Position numbers and translations under genes: made by a program. The notes under the pieces were generated by a model. The model was not told the origin of the DNA and searched no databases. It saw only the letters and a program-made list of their open reading frames with translations. Shown piece by piece: positions 24,559-35,250 of a stretch of 64,000 nucleotides of DNA; within the stretch, counting starts at the first letter, position 1; each line of letters starts with the position of its first letter. Source of the DNA: Welwitschia mirabilis (Eukaryota > Gnetophyta > Gnetopsida > Welwitschiales); the NCBI GenBank assembly GCA_051453625.1, contig JBOZIK010000001.1, forward strand, positions 225,378,146-225,442,145, read 5' to 3'.

Positions 24559-27089
24559 AAATGATTCATAAAAATAAATAATTTTATTTTTTAATAGAAT
24601 AACAAGATTTTTCATTCCATTAGGATAGTATATTATAATGAAAAAGTTGTAGAAAGTAGGAAATGGTACATTATAGCAGGAATTCAAAAAAAAACAAATT
24701 CAAGATAAATATTTGAGAAACAAGCACACATCATCTTGGTTAGCATAGTCATGATATTAAGAACCATGCAAATAATAGAGTTTTAGAGAAAGGTCAAGTG
24801 GATTCAAAAGGATTATCCTTTGATTTCATAAGGAAGCAAATAGTTCATCATCATTGACTTGCTATAGTGGTGGTTTAATAGGTTGATGATGCAAGGTGCT
24901 TCTTTAAAATCTTGCATCTAGGGTAGAAGATACATGTGTCCTTCTTTACCACCATTAATCTATCTAAACACCAATTCAAAAAAAGCTTTAACTAGATGAT
25001 CTACATATTCATCTAGGATAGAGTTGCTAAGATAGCCTCCATGTCCACATGTTCGCTCTACATGGGTTAATTATTTAGGTAAAGTGAATCAAGTTTAACC
25101 TGAAGTAGTAAAGAAAAGAGAAAAAAAATAATAACTAGATATAATCTATGAATGAAGTTAAAGAGAATGTTAAATAAATACCCTACCATGAAAATATAAA
25201 CCTCTAAAATTATAATTACCTCATCTTATGATGGGCCATGTAATGTAATACCTCTAATTTATTTATGAATAGTTTAAAATTGTTACAAATTGGATATCAT
25301 GAAGGATCCATAGGATAGTATTATGTGAAGATAATAAATCTTATAATCATAAAATATTCATCAAAATTATAACCTAATAATCTTCAAAAATTAAGGTATC
25401 CTTGGAATAAGACCTCTCACTTACCTATTTCACATTTAACCCCTTTAGTGAATTTAATTAATTTGTATAAGTGATCAAGACCTAGATCTTAGGGACCAAA
25501 CCTAAAACTAATTCAAGCAATGTCTTATCAATCTGAAAAGATGATACAAACTAGGAAATGGTGGTGTATGAAGGTAGCATATGGGGTTTTATAAAGAGTT
25601 CCATACAATGAAACCTCATCAGCATGCTAAAATCATTAGCTCTACTAAGAAAGCTGTAGAGAAGTCAACCAATTGAAAAAATAGATCAAAATCAATCATC
25701 CCATTATAATGATCCTCTTTAAATTTAAAATTTTATAAAAGTCAGAATCTCTAAGCCAGTCAATGAAGGAAAGTCTAAGAAATAACTTACTTTTATCCTT
25801 GAATAAATACCTCTGTGTTCATCCACACTAAGTTTACCTTTATTTTATGAAGGAGTAGGAGAAGATGGATTTGGTAGTCTTATAAGAAAGGATAACGATT
25901 AATAACATAAAAACAAAATACTAAGAAAAGTAATCCTGTACTTTCTCTAATATACTTTTAGAGGCAAATCTTCTTCTTCTTTATGTTCTACTTATTACGC
26001 CAAAGGCTATGAAGTAATTTGGAGAGGCAAAGCCTTCCCATATCTTTAGGATAATTAAGGAGTTTAAGATGACAACTCTCCTTGTGCATTCATTTGAAGA
26101 ATAACAATATTCATAATAAATACAAAAAAATAAGAATCAAGCAAACAAGGAACTTATTATTTTACATTCAATGAAAAGACACTACTAGTTAAAAAATACA
26201 TGGGAATACTTTCCTCACTAGAAGTAGGATAGATCCCATGAAGATCAAGTATAGGTAAAGAAGAAAGAGACATAACAATACCACTTGGAATATTAGCTTG
26301 TTTAATGTTAATAAATAAGTTCCCCCCATAATAAGTAAAGTAGAGAGAGAAGAATACCTTTACAAGTAAGAAAGCCTAAATCTGAATTGAGTTTGACTTT
26401 GCAAAATTGCAAGATAACCTCTACATAAATATTGTAACTTCAATCAAAGGTAACCTACTAATCACGAGGCATAGACAAAAGATAGATAGCATGCTAAGGA
26501 AGCTTTAATGAGTAGAAATGAAGGAATCCATGATAGGCTATGAGTAAAGCTAAAGATGCATAATATGACATTAAAATAGTGCTTAAAGAAATTCCATGAT
26601 ACCCATATTGATGAATCTTTTTATTTAAAATTTATAAAAATAGATTTTAAATAAATTTAATACCTCGAATTCATAGGTTAAAAACATTTTGTAAATGGAA
26701 AATCCATTTAAGAGGTTAAAAGCATATCTTATAGTTTATGAAGTAATGTAGACAATACTAAGATGAGGATAATAGAGGGAATGGATTTAACCATTAAAAA
26801 AAGCATAGATTAAATATAGAATCATAAAAACCTTAAGAGAATAAAGGTTAAAGTATGAAGAAAGCATAATGTTGTAAATTTTGGAATTCAATACCCATCT
26901 AAACTTTAACTAAATTAACAAATTATAATCTTTCTCATTTGTAATTCTAAGGTTATAATTACATCATCTAATTTTCAAAAGGACATTTCAAAACATATAT
27001 TATGTAAAGGAACTAACTCTAATAAAATAAGGTGAAAGGTGATAGAATCAAGTTGTAAAAGCTTGAAAAAGACAAAGAGGCATAGTGAA
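24559..27089 (+). mobile_element. Internal leader region of element B, left of the C insertion
   Basis: Assigned by position between the B primer site and the start of the C LTR. No domain is readable. AT-rich with scattered purine-rich runs. Confidence 0.45.
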
Positions 27090-28140
27090 TGTTAGACATC
27101 TAATTTAACCATATTTAATAATGTTTTTAGGTTTGATTATAAGAAATTTACAAGATTAATATTTCAAACTAAGGATTTTTCATGGCAAGTACCCAAGGTA
27201 AAAAATTAAATGTAATTTAGATAAAAGTAGAGTAATTATGGAGTATTTAGAAAAACAATAAGATTCCACCTATAACTAGGTTTCACATGCCATTAGAAAA
27301 TAAAACATTAGAGAATAAAACACTAGAGGAGAAAGCAATTAAAATCCACCTGTAACTAGATTTTATCTACCACTAAAGGATGAAGCATTACAAGAAAAAC
27401 AGTAGAGAATGCATCACTAGATGATGAAGTTGGTGAATGACAAAGAATCAAGGTTTTTTTTTTTTTTTTTAACTAAAATTGTAAGAAAACTATTCTAATT
27501 TTTTCTTCTAGCTAAATTAGTATACTATCAAAACTATATAATCCTCTTACACCTCGTATTTTCTCATCTTATTATTGATAATGAAGTAGGTTTCAATAGG
27601 AGCACTTTAAGTGAGGGAACCATCTACTTGTGAAAGAAATCTCCTTAGTGTTGGGTTGTGTCTCCTCCATTAAGAAACTACTCTTTACAAGAGGATGTAT
27701 AAAGTAAATTTTATTAAAAGTTAATAAAATGTAATTTATTTTTTCTTAAACTCTTTCTAGTTTTTCCTTATACTTTATGTTGATGTCAATTTAACAGTCT
27801 TGTAGATTAAATCTGATTTCAATAAAGAGTATGAAAGTCAACTTTGGTGATAATAAATTGGTAAAAATGTTAATCAATTTCATGTAGGATTTGGATTTAC
27901 ATCCCATTGTATTTCATCATTTGTATTATCTATTTTAATTTTTGAAATATAAAAATATTAAATTATTTTCTCTTATTATTTCTTGTTTTTAAATAATTAA
28001 TCTTTCTTCAACTCATTTTCTTATTTAAGTTTATAAACCTAGATTAACTCACTTTATGTCCTATGTGTTTGCTTATTATTACTTAAGAATGTTTTGAGAT
28101 ATAACTTGTAGATCAGGTAAGTACAATACATAATACAACA
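27090..28140 (+). repeat. 5' LTR of element C
   Basis: Starts TGTTAGACATCTAATTTAA and ends ACAACA. It is paired with 54060-54862 by shared blocks: 'taatttwrrmmatatttaatratg' at the start, two 'gattccacctataactagattcc' blocks, 'ggagcactttaagtgaggg', 'agaggatgta', and 'cttaagaatgttttgagat' near the end. A primer site follows directly. It carries about 200 extra bases (roughly 27790-27990) relative to its partner. Confidence 0.82.
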
Positions 28141-28143
28141 TTT

Positions 28144-28161
28144 TGGTGCCTTTACTAGGGA
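28144..28161 (+). other. Primer-binding site of element C (tRNA-Asp type)
   Basis: TGGTGCCTTTACTAGGGA matches 13 of 18 positions of TGGCGCCGTTGCCGGGGA, three bases after the LTR end. This places C in or near the Athila/Tat group, like family A. Confidence 0.7.
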
Positions 28162-30480
28162 GGAACCCAATATTACTAAGAATAAAGTAAGACTTTGAAA
28201 GATTAAATTAAACATCAAAATCAAGTTGATATTATTCTTTTAATGTGTTTTTCTTTTTGCTAATATATAATAATATCAATTCTTGTTTTCTTGATTATAA
28301 CATAGGTTATTTTATTTTCTTTTTTGTGGCATTTCTTTTTAGTAATTATATTAATTACATTGGTTTACTCCTTGTGCTTTAATATGATTTTGACTATTAC
28401 TATCTAAAATATACATCTATCACATAATTTTTGGCATTTCTAAAGATTAGTTTTATGAAAGTTAAAAGAACTCTATAAGAAACTTTTATAAAAAGAAAAA
28501 AGAAATTTCCATTAGAAAATAATGCTTCTGTGGAGGGGAAAAAGAGAACTCTACATGAAATCCTCACTAAAAGAAAAAGGAATTTGTAATTAAAAACAAG
28601 TACACAGATGGTAAGAAACCTTTACATCAAATGTTTGTAAAAGTAGGAAACATAAGTTTCTTTATGATATATTGGCTAATAGAAAGAATAACTTGCCTTT
28701 GAAGGATATTATTGAAACTTAAAATTGGTTCCTTCCTATTTTTCCCTTCCTCTCATTAGCATTTCTCTTTTCAACCTTATTTTAGATACGATGATGAGGT
28801 TAAATATTATTCCTCCTTTAGGGAATCATTCTATAATTATTTTGATAAACTTTAACTATCTTCCATAAATAACTATGAAGAAGACATAGATTTCCTATAC
28901 CAATATCTTTATTAATGTGTAAATTAAAGTCAAAAGAGTAACAAGAATGTGGAAAGACTAGAGGAAGTTATCACACAAACCTATGGGAGAGAGCAACATT
29001 GTCAATCCTACCCCACTATGTCTACTACCTCCTACTTTAAGAATGGTGAGGAAAACTTAGGAATAAGTATTAAGAATTCTTACTTTGAAATACAGAATGA
29101 GATTTCAAATTAATTTCCAATATTTCACCCTTTAGGAGATGGAAAAAATGAGAATAATGATGATTAAACTTAATAATTAAATAAGAATGATGAGAATGAT
29201 GATAATGGTATAGAAATATTATACTATTTTTCCAACCTCGACCTACTTTTGAAATATGAGGAATAAGTGTCAACTCAAGAAATATCAAAAAATATTCCAT
29301 CACATAATGCAGAAGACAAGTACATTTTTCTTTATGACATTTTTGATGAATCTAAAAACNNNNNNNNNNNNNNNNNNNNNNNNNNNNNNNNNNNNNNAAG
29401 CCTAATGAAAAGAAGAAGTATAAGAAAGAACCTATGTAAATTAAGAAAAATCCAATAAAGGATAAAGATAGCACATCCAATAAGGTTCATAATCTTGAAG
29501 ATTCTATTAAGAATGTTTTTCCATTTTTTTCACTTTAACTTTCATGTAAAACTTAAATTAATATCCTCTTTCCACTACTAATTACACTTCATGTTATGAA
29601 TTTAATAATTATTCTTTTGAAAAACATGATTTAAGACATCATAAAATTGTGAATTAGGGAAAACCTTATCTTCTTGATGAAAAGCCATGTTTTAAGTTGA
29701 ATCTTAGGGAACTTCTTAGTTAAGTTAGATAGACCATAATAAACTATCCTAAAAAGCCTCTTAATATTTATTGGATTCATTTTTCCTTTGTGAGTAGTAC
29801 CATTGATGTTTTTCGATTGTAGTTTAAATTTTTGAATGAGGGTTATGTCTTCAACTCTTAATATCATGCGTTTGATAAGGTATTATTTTTCAATGAAATA
29901 TATCAATTCTATATCTCTTATTTGGCTAATGAAGTTTGTAAACTTAAGGTGTTGTTTAGATATTTTGTTTATAAGTAATTGATCCTATAAAGAATGTTTT
30001 TATGCCTTTTATGTTTTATTACTTAATTTCTATGTGATTTTCCCCTTATTTTTTTAAAGAAGTACAATTTAATAAATATGTTAAATTATCTAGATTTTTA
30101 GCATACGGATAAATGCAAAGCAAAGGAATAATAGTTTTATTTCAATAGTGGTATTTTATTTAAAGCAATTGATTTAGTAAAGCCTATTTTCTTGAAGGGG
30201 TATCTACCACTTACTCTGATATGAATGGTATTATTTAAATGTTTTCTCTTTTCCCATAATTATTAACTTAATTTTATTTTATTTTTCATCATGTAATATC
30301 TTTAAACATTTTAGGATTTGCTACTTTTAGATGATTAATTATATTTTAGCTAATTGAAATGCATTCAAACACTTATGAACTCTTATTTTAGAAGAAAAAA
30401 TGTGCTTAACTAAGTTCATCTTATATGCCTAGTCTCTTCATCAACTTCATTTTTATTAAGATAATAAGTTATTAGTACTT
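28162..30480 (+). pseudogene. Coding-like internal relic of element C, family not recognised
   Basis: Frames are readable with stops. At 28465-28700 a motif of the type RTLYKKLL / RELYMKSSLKEK recurs two or three times, suggesting an internal repeat. At 29640-29960 a longer readable stretch includes GKPYLLDEKPCFKLNLRELL and YWIHFSFVSSTIDVF. I recognise neither as gag nor as pol. A 38-N gap lies at 29360-29397. Confidence 0.35.
29360..29397. other. Assembly gap (38 N)
   Basis: Unknown sequence within the C relic. Flanks are not duplicated. Confidence 1.
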
Positions 30481-30493
30481 TGATAATGCATAC

Positions 30494-31129
30494 ATTTCTT
30501 TTCATACTTGTCACAAAAAGAAAAGAAGAGAAAAAGAATTTTCAAAAGAAAAATGAAATATCAATTTATACTATGAGAGAACTTTTAATAAGTACTCCTT
30601 ATCTATGTAAGGAATTACCATATTAGGGGTAAAATTACTTAATAGCCTACGTCTTACCTGATGAATCCTACTATGTTGGAANNNNNNNNNNNNNNNNNNN
30701 NNNNNNNNNNNNNNNNNNNNNNNNNNNNNNNNNNNNNNNNNNNNNNNNNNNNNNNNNNNNNNNNNNNNNNNNNNNNNNNNNNNNNNNNNNNNNNNNNNNN
30801 NNNNNNNNNNNNNNNNNNNNNNNNNNNNNNNNNNNNNNNNNNNNNNNNNNNNNNNNNNNNNNNNNNNNNNNNNNNNNNNNNNNNNNNNNNNNNNNNNNNN
30901 NNNNNNNNNNNNNNNNNNNNNNNNNNNNNNNNNNNNNNNATTTCTTTTCGTACTTGTCACAAAAATAAAAGAAGAGAAAAAGAATTTTAAAAAGAAAAAT
31001 GAAATATCAATTTATACTATGAAAGAACTTTTGATAAGTACTCCTTATCTATGTAAGGAATTACCACATTGGGGGTAAAGTTACTTAATAGCCTACATCT
31101 TACCTAATGAATCCTACTATGTTGGGAAA
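30494..31129 (+). repeat. Direct duplication flanking a 258-N gap (30682-30939)
   Basis: 30494-30681 and 30940-31129 are near-identical (a few substitutions in about 188 bases). The left copy ends 'tactatgttggaa', a few bases into the terminal sequence of element D, and so crosses the insertion boundary seen in full in the right copy. Either a real tandem duplication or two haplotypes placed in series. Confidence 0.85.
30682..30939. other. Assembly gap (258 N)
   Basis: Flanked by the duplication described separately. Confidence 1.
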
Positions 31130-31665
31130 TAGAAGAGTAAGAAAACATGAGTAAGATTTCCCAAAAAGAAAATTTTATTTCTTCAAAAATAATTATTCAT
31201 TCTTATTACATTGAAGAGCTTGCTTATAAAAGCAAGTACACCATTAGGATTTTACTAGAATTTTCATGTATCCTTAGGTGCAGAACCACAATATGCATAC
31301 AAACCTTAGAAATTTCTCGTCTAATATGGGAATATGCTATATTCCAAGGAATAACATGAGTTATTAGGGAAAAACCTTAGAAATTTAGCCTATACTAAAA
31401 CCTCCTTAAAGGAGTTAATTTGTGAGGTATCTGCTTTATTAAAGAAGTATCCAATTTATTACTACACATCCCATAGTAGATAAGGCTCATCCTATAATGC
31501 TAGGCTAAAAGTTGTACTACTAATATTATAGTGCTAGGTAATAATTGTACTACACATCCTATAGTACAAGGATAAGTAGTGACTTCAATTAAAGGCTCAA
31601 AAGTTAAATGAATTCCATAATGTATAAGAAAGTATGAGTTTGAATCAACTCCTCCTTAATCCAAT
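31120..31665 (-). repeat. 3' LTR of copia element D
   Basis: On the plus strand it begins TGTTGGGAAATAGAAGAG, which is the 3' end of a minus-strand LTR. It is homologous to 52546-52908 over the first roughly 200 bases, including 'acattgaagagcttgcttataaa', whose complement holds the TATA-like box TTTATAAGC. The inner end near 31665 is approximate. D coding sequence begins to its right. Confidence 0.65.
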
Positions 31666-31915
31666 GTTGGGTTGTAAGTGCTAAAAATTCTTTTGACTAA
31701 GTATCTTTATTTAAGTATTAGTCATTAGTTTTATGGTCAGATCATGTACTGGTGTAATAACTTCATGTTGCATAAGTTTCTTAATTTTATGAACTAACTT
31801 TCGTGTACCATTTTATATAAGTATGTAGCATTCTTCTTTTATGACTTGGATCCACTAATTATGTAGAATGATGTCTTTTGAAGGAGTTGATTTACCATCA
31901 AATATTAAGTAAAGC

Positions 31916-31917
<2 letters not shown>

Positions 31918-31946
<29 letters not shown>
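31918..31946. repeat. (ATC)n microsatellite
   Basis: About ten ATC units. On the minus strand they would encode a run of Asp, in the place of the linker that separates integrase from RT in copia polyproteins. Confidence 0.9.
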
Positions 31947-32199
31947 GGGTTTTATGTGAGCTATGTCTGATTCTAGTTTTACCATTATCATCATCACAAA
32001 AATCTTAAAAAGTAGATTGTAATCAAGTACATTCATGTTGTTATTAGTAGTATCAACTTCTTTAGTTGAAGAACTAGCTAAATTGCTACTAGAACCATAA
32101 TTAAGCTGCTAGAAGCATCAAATTACTTAAGTCTTATAGGTTGCAATGAATTCATACTAATATAAGAAACTAAACATGACTAGTAACCACATATTCCTT

Positions 32200-33665
32200 C
32201 TTAACCATAGGACATTAAGTATTCAATATGATTATTTAGTTAGAAGAAGGATGAAGCTTTAAATAATTAAGCTGAGAATCATTGTTCAAAGTCTCCAAAA
32301 AGATGACATCATGAGAAACAATAATCTTATGATACTCTAGGAGATATACTTGATAATATTTCTATTTGGTTGGATATTCTATAAAAATGCTAATGCAGGA
32401 ATGTGCTCCAAATTTGTTATGATGTCTACATGAAATATGGACATAGCACTTACAACCAAAAAAATGAAAAAGATTTAGCATTAGCTTATATCCACATCAC
32501 ATTTTAGCTAGGGATAATTTTTTCCATATATTGACTAATATGATAATTTAGATGTATTTTTCCATTTATAACTTCACCCAAAAAATAGTCTTACAACTAC
32601 TAGAATACATCATTAAATATTCCATGTCCATGATAGTAAAATTAAATCACTTAGAAATGCCATTTTTTTGGGTATCTTAAGATAGATCTTTAAATGTCAA
32701 ATTCCTTTAGAAGAAAAAAATGCTTGAACATGGTAGATATGTACTCATCAGCATTATTTGGATGAGAACTTTTAATCTAATAGTTGATTTACTTTTCTAC
32801 TTTAGTTTTGAATTTCTTGAAAATATTCAAAGTTAGGGATTTGAATTTTATGAAGTATATCCAATTCATTTAGTAATAATTATCAATTAAAGAGAAAAAA
32901 GAGCAAAACTCATGGAGAGTGGAAATTAGCATAAGTCCATATAGCAAAAGATTTTGATTAGCATGCCATTTGTTTGATCCAAACTACTATTTAGTTTCTT
33001 TACCAATAATACATGCTTCAAATTGAGGAAAATACCATGGAGTAGACAAAAGAAACTAATGGTTTTTCTTATGCATTACATTCATTATACAAGGTGTAGG
33101 ATGTTCTAGTTGAACATGTCATAGAAGTAATGAAGAGATGTCATCTTGAAAAAAATATTTAAGTGATATCTTATATTCTAATGCAATCATAAAGACAAAT
33201 CATCTTGTCATCCATGTAGCCTTTCATAACCAATTCTTGATTATCATTGTAAATATCCATTAATTACTTCATCATGAAAATTAGAGTGATCTTCTTGTAG
33301 CATAGTAAAAGTGACAGAAGATATAAGAAACATGAGAAATAGTCTATGAAGAGAGCAATGTTAAGTTAAAGATAATCAAACCATATCCTTCCATAAAAAA
33401 AGTTTTGTTTTTCAAATAAACTTTATTTGATGCTTTAATAAAATCATCAAAATAATAAGTCATATGATGAGTGCATTTATGTCAAGAATCCACATTATAT
33501 CATGAGGTATGTTCTCACTCATACTAATAAAGTTAAAATTGCTAAAGACTACATTTGACTCAAAATATTCAACATCAATAAGGGAAATAAATTCTTCAGT
33601 AATCGCATTTGCCTTAGGTATAGACTTTATCTTATCCTATGGTATCCTACAAAATCTTGTAGTAT
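32200..33665 (-). pseudogene. Ty1/copia protease-integrase relic (element D)
   Basis: Read right to left. Near 33490-33520 there is a protease-like WILD...AL stretch (usual WILDSGAS). At about 33000 comes CIIGKETK, as in the integrase zinc-binding region, then IIDDYSR-like text near 32890, then EYISTMFKHFLLLKEF (32690-32740, usual GGEY...F.E.GI). At 32290-32440 it reads KYY-VY-LEYHKIIVSHDVIFLE, the C-terminal integrase landmark. Order PR-INT on one strand is diagnostic of copia. RT and RNase H are not readable between 32200 and the 3' LTR, so the element is truncated as well as full of stops. Its gag lies at 48.5 kb, across the A3 insertion. Confidence 0.8.
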
Positions 33666-34288
33666 GAACTTGTTATTAACATGTAAAAATTAACATTTTA
33701 ATTAAGTTCTCTGACTAATTTAGCTTAATATAAGATATTAATATAATAAACTTATTATAAAATTATATCTTTTACTAATTTTTAATATTATTTATGAACT
33801 TGTCATATTTTCATGACATTTTCATAATGTTTATCTTATTTTGAAGGACATGCTAAAATATGATAATCATGTAGCTTAAATTTTAGTTCCACCATCTAGG
33901 TCACCAACATTGTTGATATTTCTATGTAAAGTACTTTAATTCTTATGTTCCAAAATTGTCATAAAAAATTCAATTAAATGAAGTTATGGAATTAATCAGA
34001 TTTTATCTTAAAAATAACTAGCATCATCAATGACATGTGATGATGATGACGATGACACATAGTAGTGATATGTTGTAATGTTGAGTAGGATGATGTTGAA
34101 GACACATAGAAATATCATTATTTGAGGAAAAAAAAAACATCCAGAAGCTAAGTATTAAACTCATCATAATGATTCATACATAATGCAAGATGGAAAAAAC
34201 CCTACCTAATACTACATGAAATATTTTGTAACCACTCACCTAATGTTGAAAGCCAAATGCTTGTATCACCACTCACTTCATTCTTACC

Positions 34289-34295
34289 TATAAAA
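34289..34295 (+). promoter_or_regulatory. LTR TATA box (A3 5' LTR)
   Basis: TATAAAA within 'cttacctataaaacgg', at the place shared by all A-family LTRs. Confidence 0.55.
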
Positions 34296-34880
34296 CGGTC
34301 ATGAACTGTCATTTGTAACATCTTTTATTTTGATGAAGGAATAGAATATTTCAAAAATTAAGTTGCTTAGGCCTTCTAAGTACTTTTTTTAGGAGTGATC
34401 TTGCTTCAAGAATAGCTTAAGAAGTTCTTACTAGCTTTCTTCCTCTTCCTTTAATGTAATGTAACTTTCTAATTCAATACAAAATAGATGTTCATTTTGA
34501 TTTTAAGTTATAGATAGATTTAACCTTTTGATTCTTAGTGAACCTATATTATCAAGTTATTTTGTTAATTGAGCTATTTTCTTAGGTCAATTGGTTGTAA
34601 TCACTTTTATTTAATAGATTTTAAGTAATTTAAATCCTTACTCTTAGATTATTTAAGGATATGAAGGACCAAGTGACTATTGAATTCACCAATTCTCATA
34701 TAGTGAATGTGATTATGTCACCATGACCTGAGCCATAATGACTTGATAATTTAAGTATGTTTCAGGAAAATGTAGGATATCATTATAGTGAAAAATCACA
34801 GGTGGACAAGTTGGATTAAACCTTGGATCTTTCTTTCTTGCTTTTCTACCTCTCTAGATGAAGTTTCAATACATTTATCA

Positions 34881-34883
<3 letters not shown>

Positions 34884-34916
<33 letters not shown>

Positions 34917-35016
34917 NNNNNNNNNNNNNNNNNNNNNNNNNNNNNNNNNNNNNNNNNNNNNNNNNNNNNNNNNNNNNNNNNNNNNNNNNNNNNNNNNNNN
35001 NNNNNNNNNNNNNNNN

Positions 35017-35089
<73 letters not shown>
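34884..35089. repeat. Long (CT)n microsatellite with an internal gap
   Basis: CT runs flank a 100-N gap (34917-35016): about 16 units on the left and 36 on the right. The partner LTR has only a short TC-rich stretch here (48325-48350), so the tract probably expanded after insertion. The true length is unknown. Confidence 0.95.
34917..35016. other. Assembly gap (100 N) inside the CT tract
   Basis: A round-number gap of unknown size in a simple repeat. Confidence 1.
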
Positions 35090-35091
<2 letters not shown>

Positions 35092-35232
35092 TTCTTTCTT
35101 TAAATATAATTATAGGACTAGTAAAACTTATGTAATTTCTATAAAGTTTACCATAATTATCCCTATGGAGAGAATGATACCAGGTATTTATTAAGTTTAT
35201 TTCAATTCATTATACTATAAACAAATAGATTT

Positions 35233-35250
35233 TGGTAATTTTGCCAAGGA
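35233..35250 (+). other. Decayed primer-binding site of A3 (tRNA-Asp type)
   Basis: TGGTAATTTTGCCAAGGA against TGGCGCCGTTGCCGGGGA: 11 of 18 match. The downstream 'taatgacatgatag' and 'gagcacaattttta' also match the A1 leader. No such site follows 48476, which makes 33671-35223 the 5' LTR. Confidence 0.7.

Larger units (their letters stand above)
33671..35223 (+). repeat. 5' LTR of Athila/Tat element A3 (family A)
   Basis: Starts TGTTATTAACATGTAAAA and ends ATAAACA. It pairs with 46352-48476: shared 'acatgctaaaatatgataatca', 'aataactagcatcatyaat', the TATA region, 'aagtgactattgaatt' and 'tgacttgataatttaagtatg'. It holds a long CT microsatellite with a 100-N gap. The primer site follows at 35233. 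Confidence 0.85.

Noticed and set aside
24454-24687. 77-residue minus-strand frame
   Set aside because: It spans the LTR end and primer site of element B and is antisense to the element.
34788-35135. Ser/Leu-rich repeat protein
   Set aside because: It is a translation of the CT microsatellite and gap inside an LTR.
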